Below are positions 17,399 to 26,452 of a DNA stretch of 64,000 nt, piece by piece. Made by a program: the position numbers and the translations under genes. This DNA is from Brevibacterium yomogidense (GTDB taxonomy: Bacteria > Actinomycetota > Actinomycetes > Actinomycetales > Brevibacteriaceae): contig NZ_JABASY010000002.1 of NCBI RefSeq assembly GCF_016107685.1, forward strand, positions 372,001 to 436,000, in the 5' to 3' direction. Numbering within the stretch: position 1 is the first letter of the stretch; each line of letters begins with the position of its first letter. The notes beneath the pieces were generated by a model. The model saw only the letters and a program-made list of their open reading frames with translations. It did not search any database and was not told where the DNA came from.

Positions 17399-17445
17399 AG
17401 GGGGTCCTCGCTCTCTGGGACAGGCGATTGGGTCAGGCGACTGGT

Positions 17446-19599
17446 TCAGAAGGTGGTCTGCGGCGCGTCCACGGCAGCCGGGTGGCCGACGATCCGGGCG
17501 ATGTCGTCCACGGCGTGCGCGTTGGTGAGCGACGTCGTGTCTCCGAGCGTAGTGTGCTCGAACAGCTGGGTGAGCAGGCGTCTCATGATCTTGCCGGACC
17601 GGGTCTTGGGGACCTCGGGCACGGCGATGACGTGGGCGGGTTTCGCGATGGGGCCGATCCGGCGGCTCACGTGGTCGCGCAGCGTGTCCCGCAGCCTGTC
17701 TGCGGAGACGTCCGCGGCGTCGTGTGCGAGGACGACGAACGACAGCACGGCGTGCCCGGAGAGGGGGTCGACGATGGGTGCTGCACCTGCCTCGACGACC
17801 CACGGGTGGGACACGAGCGCGGATTCGATCTCGATGGTCGACAGCCGGTGACCGGACACGTTGATGACGTCGTCGACCCGCCCCAGCACGGTGATGTCAC
17901 CGTCGTCGTCGATGCGGGCACCGTCGCCGGAGAAGAACCAGCCGCGCTCCCCGAAGTGCGCCCAGTAGGAGTCGAGGAACCGCTGGGGTTCGTGCCACAC
18001 GGTGCGGGCGGCCGATGGCCCGATGCCGTCGACGACGAGCAGACCCTGCTCGCCCGTGGCGGTTTCGGCGCCGTCTGCGTCGACGACGCGAGTGGTGAGG
18101 CCGGGCAGTGCCCGGGTCGCGCAGCCGGGCTTGGGGGAGGGGAAGCCCACGCCCGAGGTCCCGGCTGAGTCAGAGGTGTCGGCTGGGTCAGAGGTGGCCG
18201 GCACCTCGGCGGTGGGGGACTCCCAGCAGGGGTCCTGGGGGCGGGGAGACATGACGCAGGACCCGGTCTCCGACTGCCACCACGTGTCGATGACGGGGGC
18301 GGTGCCCGCACCCACCTCGCGGCGCAGCCACGTCCAGGCCTCCGGATTCACGGATTCGCCCACCGTGCCGACCAGACGGATCGAGGACAGGTCCCAGCGG
18401 TCGGCGGGACGCTCACCCGGCGCGGGGTTCGACCCGAACGCGCCCATGTGGGAGCGGACGAGGGTGGGCGCCGTGTAGTACGTGGTGACGCCGTAGCGCT
18501 CGATGATCTCGAAGTGTCGTCCAGGGTGGGGCTCCTGCGGGGTGCCCTCGTAGATCACCTGGGTGACGCCGTTGAGCAGGGGGCCGTAGATCTCGTACGT
18601 GTGGGCCGTCACCCACGCGAGGTCCGCCGTGCACCAGTGGACGGTGTCCGCGACCTTCTGCGGGTCGTTCACCGCATCCAGCTCGTGCTCGACCAGGTCG
18701 AACAGCAGCGCGTGCGTGTACGCCGTCTGCGTGAGGTAGCCACCAGTCGTGTGGACGAGCCCCTTGGGGCGGCCGGTGGTGCCGGAGGTGTAGATGAGGA
18801 AGAGGGGGTGCTCCGCGTCGAACGACTGCGGCTCGTGGTGGGGCGAGGCCGCTGCCAGTGCGTCGTGCCACCACACGTCGCGGTCTTCGGTCCACGCGAT
18901 GTCGTCACCCGTGCGGCGGACGACCAGGACGTGGTCGATCGCGTTGTCGCCGCTCACCGCTTCATCCGCGGCGTCCTTGACGGGAACGGACTTCCCCCGT
19001 CGGAACTGGCCGTCGGAGGTGACGAGCACCTTCGCGCCCGTGTCCTCGACCCGGAACCGCAGCGCGTCAGCGCTGAAGCCACCGAACACCAGGGAGTGGA
19101 CCGCGCCGATCCGTGCGCAGGCGAGCGTGATGACGACCGTCTCCGGGATGACCGGCAGGTAGACGACGACCCGGTCGCCGGGTTCGACGCCCAGCTCGAG
19201 GAGGGCGTTCGCCGCGCGGGACACCTCGTCCTGAAGATCCGCGTACGTGAGCGTGCGTCGGTCGCCCGGCTCGCCCTCGAACAGGAGCGCCGGTCGCTCG
19301 CCGAAGCCCGCGTCGACGTGCCGGTCGACGCAGTTGTGGGCCGCGTTGAGGCGGCCGCCAGCGAACCACTCGATGCGGGGGACCGTGTACTCGGGGGATC
19401 CGTCCTCCCTCGTGCCGGTCTGCCGGGGCCGGTCGAGTGTGTGCGTCGTGTGCCACCGCCGGTCCCAGTCCAGGCGAGCCGCCTGCCGCTCCCAGAACGC
19501 GATGCGACCGGCCTCGGTCTGGAAGTCCTCTTCAGGGCGGCGGGGGACGTTGAGGGGCAGGGTCGTGGAGGTGGGAACGGCGGAAGTCATGCCCACCAT
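17446..19599 (-). CDS. acsA: acetyl-CoA synthetase, AMP-forming (acetate/propionate-CoA ligase)
   Basis: 717-aa adenylate-forming enzyme converting acetate (or propionate), ATP and CoA to acyl-CoA. YTSGTTGRPKGLVHTTGG is the ATP-binding P-loop, TWWQSETG the next core motif, and KTRSGKIMRR contains the acetylation-sensitive catalytic Lys. It is about 65 residues longer than common Acs; part of the excess is a Ser/Thr/Asp/Pro insert at about residues 455-490, encoded by a short imperfect direct repeat (around 18163-18201). ATG at 19590 is an alternative start. A strong hairpin separates it from the upstream PepSY gene. Confidence 0.92.
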   Translation of the reverse strand: MVGMTSAVPTSTTLPLNVPRRPEEDFQTEAGRIAFWERQAARLDWDRRWHTTHTLDRPRQTGTREDGSPEYTVPRIEWFAGGRLNAAHNCVDRHVDAGFGERPALLFEGEPGDRRTLTYADLQDEVSRAANALLELGVEPGDRVVVYLPVIPETVVITLACARIGAVHSLVFGGFSADALRFRVEDTGAKVLVTSDGQFRRGKSVPVKDAADEAVSGDNAIDHVLVVRRTGDDIAWTEDRDVWWHDALAAASPHHEPQSFDAEHPLFLIYTSGTTGRPKGLVHTTGGYLTQTAYTHALLFDLVEHELDAVNDPQKVADTVHWCTADLAWVTAHTYEIYGPLLNGVTQVIYEGTPQEPHPGRHFEIIERYGVTTYYTAPTLVRSHMGAFGSNPAPGERPADRWDLSSIRLVGTVGESVNPEAWTWLRREVGAGTAPVIDTWWQSETGSCVMSPRPQDPCWESPTAEVPATSDPADTSDSAGTSGVGFPSPKPGCATRALPGLTTRVVDADGAETATGEQGLLVVDGIGPSAARTVWHEPQRFLDSYWAHFGERGWFFSGDGARIDDDGDITVLGRVDDVINVSGHRLSTIEIESALVSHPWVVEAGAAPIVDPLSGHAVLSFVVLAHDAADVSADRLRDTLRDHVSRRIGPIAKPAHVIAVPEVPKTRSGKIMRRLLTQLFEHTTLGDTTSLTNAHAVDDIARIVGHPAAVDAPQTTF

Positions 19600-19643
19600 G
19601 AAACCGTCGAGCAGGCGGTGGGCCGACGCCGAACGTCACACAG

Positions 19644-19677
19644 ACGGCCCATGACGCGGAAGGGCGTCATGGGCCGT
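19644..19677 (-). terminator. 14-bp perfect hairpin, probable terminator of the PepSY gene
   Basis: Arms 19644-19657 and 19664-19677 pair perfectly (ACGGCCCATGACGC and its complement) around a 6-base loop. It lies downstream of the PepSY lipoprotein gene and upstream of acsA on the same strand. There is no T-run, as is common for G+C-rich actinobacterial terminators. Confidence 0.6.
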
Positions 19678-19726
19678 CATGATTCGTCACGAGGGAGGGT
19701 GAGCGCTGCCTCCCCGCGCCGATGTG

Positions 19727-20347
19727 TCAGTCGTCTTCGGTCACGTCACCGGACTTCGCGTCGACGTAGAGGTCACGGGTCCTGTCGGAGCCGTCCACGT
19801 AGATCTCGACCTCCCAGTGCAGTACCCCGTCGTCCTCATCGAGTTCCGCGTCATCGATCGTGCCCGCAGTGTGATCGAGGGCGATCTCGAGCGCCTCGAC
19901 GAGGGAGACCTCTGCCTCCTCGAGCTCGCGGCGGTCGTCGTCATCGAGATCGTCCTCTTCGGTCTTCTCGATCGTCGTGCCGTCGGCGCTCACGTGGTAC
20001 TCCCATTCGCGGTCGCTGCCGATGACGTCGATCTCCCAGTGATCGTCGTCGTCGAAGTCGATCTCATGGGCGGTTCCGCCGTTCTCCGCCTCCGCCGTGT
20101 CGATCGCCGTGCGGGCGTCCTCGAGTGACCCGCCCCGATGCATGGTGGCAGCGGCCGAGGACTCGGCGCCCTCGGTCGACTCCTCGGTGGGGACAGTGTC
20201 GTCGGTGGCGGACTGCGTCTGCTCGATCCCGTCGGTCTCTGCCGGCGCATCGGAGCCGGAGCCGCAGGCGGACAGCGTCAGGGCGGCCGCTGCGACGGCT
20301 GCGATGGAGAGAGAGCGGACGGGGCGAAGACCATGTGTTGTCGTCAT
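19727..20347 (-). CDS. PepSY-domain lipoprotein
   Basis: 206 aa. The signal peptide has a lipobox LSAC (Cys28), then a Thr/Ser/Glu linker of about 45 residues, then two PepSY-type repeats: DARTAIDTAEAENGGTAHEIDF with GSDREWEYHVSADG, and SLVEALEIALDHTAGTIDDAEL with LHWEVEIYVDGSDRTRDLYVDAKSGDV. It is highly acidic. PepSY domains inhibit proteases or act as small exported ligand- or metal-binding units. The -10 box AGCCTA (20355-20360, read TAGGCT on the minus strand) ends seven bases before the ATG, suggesting a leaderless mRNA. Exact role unknown. Confidence 0.88.
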   Translation of the reverse strand: MTTTHGLRPVRSLSIAAVAAAALTLSACGSGSDAPAETDGIEQTQSATDDTVPTEESTEGAESSAAATMHRGGSLEDARTAIDTAEAENGGTAHEIDFDDDDHWEIDVIGSDREWEYHVSADGTTIEKTEEDDLDDDDRRELEEAEVSLVEALEIALDHTAGTIDDAELDEDDGVLHWEVEIYVDGSDRTRDLYVDAKSGDVTEDD

Positions 20348-20354
20348 GCTTCTC

Positions 20355-20360
20355 AGCCTA
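20355..20360 (-). promoter_or_regulatory. -10 box for the PepSY lipoprotein gene, leaderless type
   Basis: TAGGCT on the minus strand, seven bases before the start codon at 20347. The spacing puts transcription start at or next to the ATG. Confidence 0.45.
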
Positions 20361-20426
20361 CTGACGCTGTGTGAAGACCTGATGAGACGTCGATGAGTGA
20401 GTTCTTACCTATCGGTAGTCGACGAC

Positions 20427-20753
20427 TCACGTCCCCGTCTCCTGTGGTGGCAGGGCGGCGACGATCGGGTGGTCGAACGAGTAGACCCCGGTGCCGGCCG
20501 CACCGCCGGGCGAACCGATGGTGTCGAAGAATTCGACGTTCGCGGTGTAGTACTCCGCCCACTCCTCGGGGACGTCGTCCTCGTAGTAGATCGCCTCGAC
20601 GGGGCACACCGGTTCGCACGCACCGCAGTCGATGCACTCGTCCGGGTGGATGTAGAGCATCCGCTCGCCCTCGTAGATGCAGTCGACCGGGCACTCGTCG
20701 ACGCAGGACCTGTCCTTCAGGTCGACGCAGGGCTGGGCAATCACATAAGTCAT
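20427..20753 (-). CDS. fdxA: 7Fe ferredoxin (3Fe-4S/4Fe-4S)
   Basis: 108-aa cytosolic electron carrier of the actinobacterial FdxA type. MTYVIAQPCVDLKDRSC is the typical N-terminus; Cys ligands are in SCVDECPVDCIYEG and ECIDCGACEPVCPVEAI, the pattern of a [3Fe-4S] plus [4Fe-4S] ferredoxin. The C-terminal extension DVPEEWAEYYTANVEFFDTIG is also standard. The frame is open upstream to 20882, but the family N-terminus sets the ATG at 20753. No redox partner gene is adjacent. Confidence 0.95.
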   Translation of the reverse strand: MTYVIAQPCVDLKDRSCVDECPVDCIYEGERMLYIHPDECIDCGACEPVCPVEAIYYEDDVPEEWAEYYTANVEFFDTIGSPGGAAGTGVYSFDHPIVAALPPQETGT

Positions 20754-20817
20754 GTGGTCGACCCTACGGCCTCCCCCGAGGGTGAGCTCAACCCCTCGAC
20801 GGTCCCCGCGAGACCCG

Positions 20818-21615
20818 TCATCCCACCGCGGCGACAACGACGTCCACACCCGCGGCATCGAAATCCGCGAGCATGTCCTCATCGTGCGCGTCCGTCACCA
20901 GCGTCCAACCAGCAGGCAGACTTGCCCACGCGCTGATGCCCGCCACCCCGAACTTCGACCGGTCCGCCAGCACCGCGGTGCGATCGCTGCGGGTCGCCGC
21001 GAACTCCTTGACGTACGCCTCGTCGAGAGTCGGCTCACCCACGCCCCGTGTCGCGGACACGGCATCGCATCCCAGGATCGCGAGGTCGAAAGCGAACCTG
21101 CCGAGCGCCTCGATCGCCAGCGGGCCCGTCGTCCCGTGGGACGCCGGGGTGAGCCGTCCACCCACGACGTGCACCTCGATGCCGTCGCCGCCTGCGAGCA
21201 GCACCGCGTTCTCGAGTCCGCGGGTCACCACCGTCACGTCGCGCACCGACCGCTGCCGCAGTGCGTCGACGAACGCGATCGTCGTCGTCCCGGCGTCCAC
21301 GAAAACGGTGGCGCCGTCGTGCACGAGGTCGACCGCCGCCCGCCCGATCCCGGCCTTGCCCTGCGGGTTGAGGGCCAGCCGCTCGTTCAGGGCTCGATCG
21401 CGGAAGGGTGCCGCCGTGATCGCCCCGCCGTACGTCCGCGACACCAACCCGTCGGCCTCGAGTGCTGCGAGATCCCGGCGGACGGTCGACGCGGAGACCG
21501 ACAGGCGGTGGGCGAGATCCTCCACGCGGACCGTCCCCGCGTGGACGAGGGACACCAGGGCGTCGCGTCGCGTGCGTGTGGCCCGGTGCGGCCGAGAGGC
21601 GGTCTGCCCGTCCAT
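20818..21615 (-). CDS. DeoR family transcriptional regulator of the acid-sugar operon
   Basis: 265-aa DeoR repressor. The N-terminal helix-turn-helix is RVEDLAHRLSVSASTVRRDLAALEADG with GLVSRTYGGA following, as in the family; the C-terminal sugar-phosphate sensor has VFVDAGTTTIAFVDAL and ILGCDAVSATRGV. Its ATG overlaps the PdxA2 stop by one base (TGATG), so it is the last gene of the permease-kinase-PdxA2 operon, which it probably controls through a phosphorylated intermediate. The repeated GCGCAGA sites before the permease are candidate targets. Confidence 0.93.
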   Translation of the reverse strand: MDGQTASRPHRATRTRRDALVSLVHAGTVRVEDLAHRLSVSASTVRRDLAALEADGLVSRTYGGAITAAPFRDRALNERLALNPQGKAGIGRAAVDLVHDGATVFVDAGTTTIAFVDALRQRSVRDVTVVTRGLENAVLLAGGDGIEVHVVGGRLTPASHGTTGPLAIEALGRFAFDLAILGCDAVSATRGVGEPTLDEAYVKEFAATRSDRTAVLADRSKFGVAGISAWASLPAGWTLVTDAHDEDMLADFDAAGVDVVVAAVG

Positions 21616-22658
21616 CAGCGGGGCAGGTACTCCGCGCGGATACCGTCGACGAACGGCGCGTAGTCGATCGCCGCGCGGAACGCCGACCGCATGGTGCCCG
21701 GATCCGCCTTGCCCTGTCCGGCGATGTCGAACGCCGTGCCGTGGTCCACGCTGGTGCGCAGGATCGGCAGGCCGACGGTCACGGAGATCGTCCCGTCGAA
21801 GTCGAACGTCTTCGCCGCGATGTGCCCCTGGTCGTGGTACTGGGACAGGATCCCGTCGTAGCGACCGGAGAGCCCCTGGTGGAACACGGAATCCGCCGGG
21901 ATGGGTCCCGCGACGGACAGCCCGTCGGCGTTCACCCGTTCCAGAGCGGGCCTGAGGATCTCGATCTCCTCATCGCCGAACGCGCCGTTCTCCCCGCCGT
22001 GCGGGTTGATCGCCGCGGTCGCGAGGCGCGGGTTCTCGATCCCGTAGACCTCGAGCGCGCGGTGGGCGCGGCGGATGGAGTCGACCTGCGTGTCGATCGT
22101 GATCGCGTCGAGCGCCTTCCGCAGTGACATGTGGCGGGTCGCGAAGAACACGTGCATGTGGTGGCCGGGCACGTGGGAGCGCTCGACGACGAACATCGTG
22201 TCCTGCTTCGTCACGCCCGTGAGTGCGCCCAGCATCTCCGTGTGCCCCAGATGCTCGGAGCCCGCCTGCCAGATGGCCTCCTTGTTGATGGGGCCAGTGA
22301 CGATGCCCGCGATCTCCCGGTCCATCGCTGCGGTGGTGGCGACCTCGATCGCGCGGACGGCGGCACGGCCGGCGCGGGCGTCGACGACGCCCCACTCCAG
22401 CTGAGTCTCACCCAGCATGTCGATGTCGTAGACGTCGATGACGCCGGCGCCGGCGGACGGGACGTCCCACGAGGAGACGGCCCGCACCTCGGCGTCGAGG
22501 CCAAGCACCTCGACCGCGCGACGCATGACGGACACGTCCGCGACCGCGATGCCGTGGACCGATTCGTCACCGGCGTACTCGTGGAGGACGGCCGCGGTGA
22601 TCTCCGGGCCGATGCCCACGGGGTCGCCGGGGGTGAGGGCGAGGACGGGTGCGGTCAT
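21615..22658 (-). CDS. pdxA2: PdxA2-type 4-phospho-threonate/erythronate dehydrogenase
   Basis: 347-aa member of the PdxA family (NAD-dependent oxidation and decarboxylation of a 4-phosphorylated acid). TPGDPVGIGPEI is the N-terminal motif, GPINKEAIWQAGSEHLGHTEML carries a metal-binding His, and YHDQGHIAAKTFDFDG and TSVDHGTAFDIAGQG are the other conserved blocks. The upstream gene is a DUF1537 kinase, and such kinase-PdxA2 pairs turn D-threonate or D-erythronate into dihydroxyacetone phosphate. The organism also has pdxS in this window, so a PdxA for vitamin B6 synthesis is not needed. Start at ATG 22658 overlaps the kinase stop (ATGA). Confidence 0.88.
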   Translation of the reverse strand: MTAPVLALTPGDPVGIGPEITAAVLHEYAGDESVHGIAVADVSVMRRAVEVLGLDAEVRAVSSWDVPSAGAGVIDVYDIDMLGETQLEWGVVDARAGRAAVRAIEVATTAAMDREIAGIVTGPINKEAIWQAGSEHLGHTEMLGALTGVTKQDTMFVVERSHVPGHHMHVFFATRHMSLRKALDAITIDTQVDSIRRAHRALEVYGIENPRLATAAINPHGGENGAFGDEEIEILRPALERVNADGLSVAGPIPADSVFHQGLSGRYDGILSQYHDQGHIAAKTFDFDGTISVTVGLPILRTSVDHGTAFDIAGQGKADPGTMRSAFRAAIDYAPFVDGIRAEYLPR

Positions 22659-24022
22659 GAGGGTTCCTTCCCAGAGGTGGAGCGGGGCGTGGTCGGGGTG
22701 GTGGAGGCGAGGTCTGCGAGCGCGTCGAGGCAGACGCACGCGGTGTCCGCGCCGCCCACCAGTCCGCCCTTCGTGACGATGGGCAGACCCGCGTGCGGCC
22801 CGCCCACGACGGTGCCGGCGGTGGCGAGGGGGACGACCTCGTCGCGGATCTCGATGCCGACGCCGCCGAGGCCGTGGAGGACCTCCGCGGTCACGTCACC
22901 GCCGGTCGTGTAGAGGCCGCCGACCGGCCGGGCCGCAGCGCCGTCCGCGTCTGCGTCGTCCAGCACGGCTTTCGTGATCCGACCCAGTGCGGCGGGGATG
23001 TCGTCGGCCTCGGCCTCCGTGAGGTCGATGATGTCCGTTGCGTCGAGGACGGTCGCGAGCAGGACGATCGCGGGGCCTGCCGGGCCGGCAGCACCCCCGG
23101 AGGAGGCCGCGCGGAGGTGCGTGAGGACGTCCGCGGCGGTGGCCTCCACGTCGATGCGGCGGGTGCCGGAGAGGAACACGGGCCGCACGACGGAGACGCC
23201 CCGCGACGAGGAGAGCGTCGTGAGCTGGGTGCGCGTGAGCTCTGTGGCGGACCCGGACACCGCCAGCAGCGGCGGCGTGGCAGCCGAACCGGTCAGCCCC
23301 ATCCGTTCCGCGATCGCCCAGCTGCCGGGCCCCGGATCGATGCCGACCCACATGGCGTCCGGGCGGACGGCGAGGGCCGCGCGCGCGAGTGCGTCGAGGT
23401 GCCCCTCCGTGAAGGCGTCGCCGATGAGGATGTCGGGGGAGTCTGCCAGCAGACTCTCGATCCGCCCCTCGAGATCGCTGCCGCCCGCAGTGATGGTCTC
23501 CAGCCCGATCTCCGCGCACGTGAGGGTCGACTCGCGGGTGAGCGCGGCAGCGACGGAGGACGTCGTCATCGGGGTGCGCACGTCGTGGGCGAGCTCCGTC
23601 AGTTCGAGCCGTGCGCCTCCCATGAGCTGGAGACCGCCCACGGTCTGCCGGTCCGCGGACGGGAACGCGGGCATGCACAGACCGATGACCTCACGGTCGG
23701 TGAGCGTGCGGATCGTGTCGATGACGGCCTGCGCCTGCGCCCCGACGTTGCCGCGCAGGGTCGAATCGCAGCGCGACGACACGAACGACGCCGGCCACCC
23801 CGCGCGGACGGCGGCAGCGGTGAGCCGGGCGGCCTCGGCGGCGGGGAGGTGACGGGAGTCGGTCGTGACGACGACGGCGTCGTAGGCGTCCCGCTGGGCG
23901 GTGATCTCCTCGTGGTGCTCGCCCACGCGCAGGGTGACGGTGCGCAGGCCGCGCCGAGCCATGCCAGTGGCCGCACCGTTCGACCCGGTGAGGTCGTCGC
24001 CGACGATGAGGACGGATGCCAT
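22655..24022 (-). CDS. dtnK: four-carbon acid sugar kinase (DUF1537 family)
   Basis: 455-aa two-domain kinase of the family that phosphorylates threonate, erythronate or related four-carbon acids at O4. The N-terminal domain starts VLIVGDDLTGSNG and contains CDSTLRGNVG; the C-terminal nucleotide-binding domain has GGLYTTGGDVTAEVL and near the end VTKGGLVGG. It follows the permease by 10 bases and overlaps pdxA2 by four. Whether the substrate is D-threonate or D-erythronate is not readable from motifs, so the gene symbol is tentative. Confidence 0.87.
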   Translation of the reverse strand: MASVLIVGDDLTGSNGAATGMARRGLRTVTLRVGEHHEEITAQRDAYDAVVVTTDSRHLPAAEAARLTAAAVRAGWPASFVSSRCDSTLRGNVGAQAQAVIDTIRTLTDREVIGLCMPAFPSADRQTVGGLQLMGGARLELTELAHDVRTPMTTSSVAAALTRESTLTCAEIGLETITAGGSDLEGRIESLLADSPDILIGDAFTEGHLDALARAALAVRPDAMWVGIDPGPGSWAIAERMGLTGSAATPPLLAVSGSATELTRTQLTTLSSSRGVSVVRPVFLSGTRRIDVEATAADVLTHLRAASSGGAAGPAGPAIVLLATVLDATDIIDLTEAEADDIPAALGRITKAVLDDADADGAAARPVGGLYTTGGDVTAEVLHGLGGVGIEIRDEVVPLATAGTVVGGPHAGLPIVTKGGLVGGADTACVCLDALADLASTTPTTPRSTSGKEPS

Positions 24023-24032
24023 GGGGCCCGCC

Positions 24033-25508
24033 TCAGCCGACGATGAAGTTGAGGACGACGAGCAGCGGGATCGACCCGGCCCACACGGCAGTCGTGATGC
24101 CGGACCAGCCCTTGAGCGCCTCGAGCCCGTCCAGGCCCGTGAAGCGGGTGACGACCCAGAAGTACGAGTCGTTGAAGTAGCTGAACACCATCGACCCGGC
24201 GGTGCACGCCATGACCGCGACCAGGGGGTCCAGTCCGGACTCCGTGATGACGGAGGCGGACACGGATGCGGCGGTGATCATGGCGACGGTGCCGGACCCC
24301 TGCGCGATCCGCACGACGGTCGCGATGATGAAGGGGACGAAGAACGCGGGCAGGGGAGTGGCGGCGACGGCTGAGGCGAGGGCATCGCCCACACCCGATT
24401 CGCGCAGGACCATACCGAGTCCGCCGCCGGCGCCGGTGATGAGGAGGATGAGGCCGGCGGATCCGGCGGCCTCGGCGAGCCAGGCGTGCACCTTGGTGCG
24501 CGCCGTCCAGCGGGGGAGCAGCACGTAGACGGCCAGGACGACGCCGATCGTCAGCGCGACGACGGGGTTGCCGAGGAATACCAGCGGCTGTGCCCACGCG
24601 GACGGCTCGTACGCCGCATCCTGATCGCCGATGATGCCCTGGTTGCCCTGGTCCACTGCAGCGGCCACGGTGTTGCAGACGATGAGCAGCAGCGGGATGA
24701 CCAGCGGCAGAGCGCCCAGGATCGCGTTCGTGCGGTGCGGCTTGCGGCCCGCGGGAGTGGCGCCCAGGAAGTCCTCGGAGCGGTAGGTGACGACGTGCGC
24801 GACTTCTGCGGCGTCGGACGAGCCGCCGCGGGTGGCGAGCGCGACATCATGCCGCGGCCCGTAGACCTCTTCCGCGATGACGGGGTTGAGGCGCGCCTCC
24901 AGACGGGGGCCCATCCACTTCGCGTACACGACGACGACCGGCAGGAGGATGACGGTGAAGATGAGGCCGGTGAGGATCACGGCACCCATGTCTGCCCCGA
25001 GGATGCCGGTGACGGCCAGCGGCCCGGGGGTGGGCGGCACCATGTGGTGGGTGAGCGTCATGCCGCAGCCCAGCGCCAGTGCCAGCGTGATGTAGGCACC
25101 CTTCTTCACGCGCGCGATCGACCGGGCGAGCGGGTTCATGATGACGTAGCCGGAATCGCAGAAGACGGGGATCGACACGAGCGAGCCCACGGACGCCATC
25201 GCCCACGGCTCACGGCCCTTGCCGAACATGCGGAGGAATGCGCGGGCGAGCGCGTCTGCGGCGCCGGAGACCTCGAGGATCTTGCCGATGAAGACGCCCA
25301 GGCCGATGACGATGCCGACGCTCGCGAGCGTGCTGCCGAAGCCCTCGGTGATCCAGTCGATCGTCTCGACGAAGCCGGATCCCGCCACCACCCCGGTGAT
25401 GACGCCGGCGATGAGGAGGGCGACGAACGCGTCCAGCCGGGTGGCGAGCACGAGGACGACGATGGTCGTGATGCCGAGGACCAGCGCGAAGAGCAGCTGC
25501 ACGTCCAT
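24033..25508 (-). CDS. GntP family sugar-acid:H+ symporter
   Basis: 491-aa integral membrane protein with about 12 hydrophobic segments. DVQLLFALVLGITTIVVLVLATR starts it (AGGAGTCC ribosome site upstream of the ATG at 25508), GMTLTHHMVPPTPGPLAVTGIL is the GntP signature loop, and SGTVAMITAASVSASVI a second family block. It is the first gene of the kinase-PdxA2-DeoR operon and therefore probably imports the four-carbon sugar acid that the kinase uses. Gluconate itself is less likely because no gluconate kinase is present. Confidence 0.92.
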   Translation of the reverse strand: MDVQLLFALVLGITTIVVLVLATRLDAFVALLIAGVITGVVAGSGFVETIDWITEGFGSTLASVGIVIGLGVFIGKILEVSGAADALARAFLRMFGKGREPWAMASVGSLVSIPVFCDSGYVIMNPLARSIARVKKGAYITLALALGCGMTLTHHMVPPTPGPLAVTGILGADMGAVILTGLIFTVILLPVVVVYAKWMGPRLEARLNPVIAEEVYGPRHDVALATRGGSSDAAEVAHVVTYRSEDFLGATPAGRKPHRTNAILGALPLVIPLLLIVCNTVAAAVDQGNQGIIGDQDAAYEPSAWAQPLVFLGNPVVALTIGVVLAVYVLLPRWTARTKVHAWLAEAAGSAGLILLITGAGGGLGMVLRESGVGDALASAVAATPLPAFFVPFIIATVVRIAQGSGTVAMITAASVSASVITESGLDPLVAVMACTAGSMVFSYFNDSYFWVVTRFTGLDGLEALKGWSGITTAVWAGSIPLLVVLNFIVG

Positions 25509-25575
25509 GAGAGGACTCCTAGGTGGAGGGTGGCGGTGCCGCAGATGACACGTGGTCGGCACACGAATTTCTGAG

Positions 25576-25631
25576 AGTATACGCGCAGAACCCTCAGGAA
25601 CGGAAGGCGAAGATGCGCAGACTGCGCAGAA
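25576..25631 (-). promoter_or_regulatory. gntP-operon promoter region with three GCGCAGA repeats
   Basis: GCGCAGA occurs at 25583, 25615 and 25624 (plus-strand coordinates of the first base), spaced 32 and 9 bases. On the minus strand TATACT (25581-25576) is a good -10 box for the permease operon and touches the first repeat. Arrays of short direct repeats over a promoter are usual DeoR operators; binding is inferred. Confidence 0.45.
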
Positions 25632-25714
25632 AAGGCGGAGAGCGTAAGGAATCCTTCCGTGCCGTCCCGTGTTGAGGTGTGTAGGACGACACATGACATG
25701 AAAGAGGGAGCGCG

Positions 25715-26452
25715 ATGACAGCGAGTGAAGCGACAACCGCTGAGGGTGCGACCAGGACGGTGCGGATCGACGTGTGGACGGACCTCGTGTGCCCCTTCTG
25801 CTACGTGGGCCAGGCACGCCTGGACCGCGCCATCCGGGACGAAGGGGTCGACGTGGACCTGGTCGTCCATGCGTTCGAACTCGACCCCACCTCGCCTCCG
25901 GTGCATGGTGTCCACGGTGTCCACGGTGATGGAGCCTCGCTGCTGGGTGGGGCGCCCACGAACATCGACCACCTGGTGCAGGCCAAGGGGATGTCCCGTG
26001 ATCAGGTGATGGCGATGGAAGCGCGGATCGGCGACATGGCCGCGGAGGTCGACATGCCGTACGTGCCCGAACGCCCCGTGGGGAACACGCGCGGCCTGCA
26101 CCGCGTGGTGCAGACGGTCGCGTCGACGCTGGGTGCGCGCGTCGCCGCGGATCTATTCACCTGCATCCAGAATGGCTACTTCGCCGGCACCTTCGACCCC
26201 TACGACACGGAGGCCGTCGTGCGTGCCGCGATCGAAGCCGGCGCCGCCGAGCAGGTGGTGCGCGCCGCGATGACGGGGGTGTCTGCCGAGGCCGAGGCGG
26301 CGGTGGAGGCCGACATCATCCGCGCCCGTGAGCTGGGCGTGCAGGGCGTGCCGTTCATGGTCTTCGACAACCGCATGGCCGCGCCGGGTGCGATGGACGT
26401 CGACACGTACCGCAGGGCGCTGCGGCAGCTCGCCGACGCGAAGGAGGCGTGA
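25715..26452 (+). CDS. DsbA family (FrnE-type) thiol oxidoreductase
   Basis: 245-aa cytosolic DsbA-fold protein. VRIDVWTDLVCPFCYVG carries the CPFC redox motif (Cys26, Cys29) and GVQGVPFMVFD the cis-Pro of the thioredoxin fold; a helical insert lies between. No signal peptide is visible, as for FrnE proteins. A small in-frame repeat VHGVHGVHG sits in the insert. The next gene, a small acidic protein with a C-terminal CX5C, starts within its stop codon (TGATG). Role: disulfide chemistry or isomerase activity, possibly in oxidative stress. Confidence 0.92.
   Translation: MTASEATTAEGATRTVRIDVWTDLVCPFCYVGQARLDRAIRDEGVDVDLVVHAFELDPTSPPVHGVHGVHGDGASLLGGAPTNIDHLVQAKGMSRDQVMAMEARIGDMAAEVDMPYVPERPVGNTRGLHRVVQTVASTLGARVAADLFTCIQNGYFAGTFDPYDTEAVVRAAIEAGAAEQVVRAAMTGVSAEAEAAVEADIIRARELGVQGVPFMVFDNRMAAPGAMDVDTYRRALRQLADAKEA

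Noticed and set aside
15950..17851. 633-codon plus-strand frame opposite metY
   Set aside because: It is Arg/Val/Gly-rich with no family features, while the other strand encodes an intact PLP enzyme.
21615..22658. PdxA as a vitamin B6 biosynthesis enzyme
   Set aside because: The window contains pdxS and pdxR, and this gene is locked to a DUF1537 kinase and GntP permease, so a catabolic PdxA2 role fits better.
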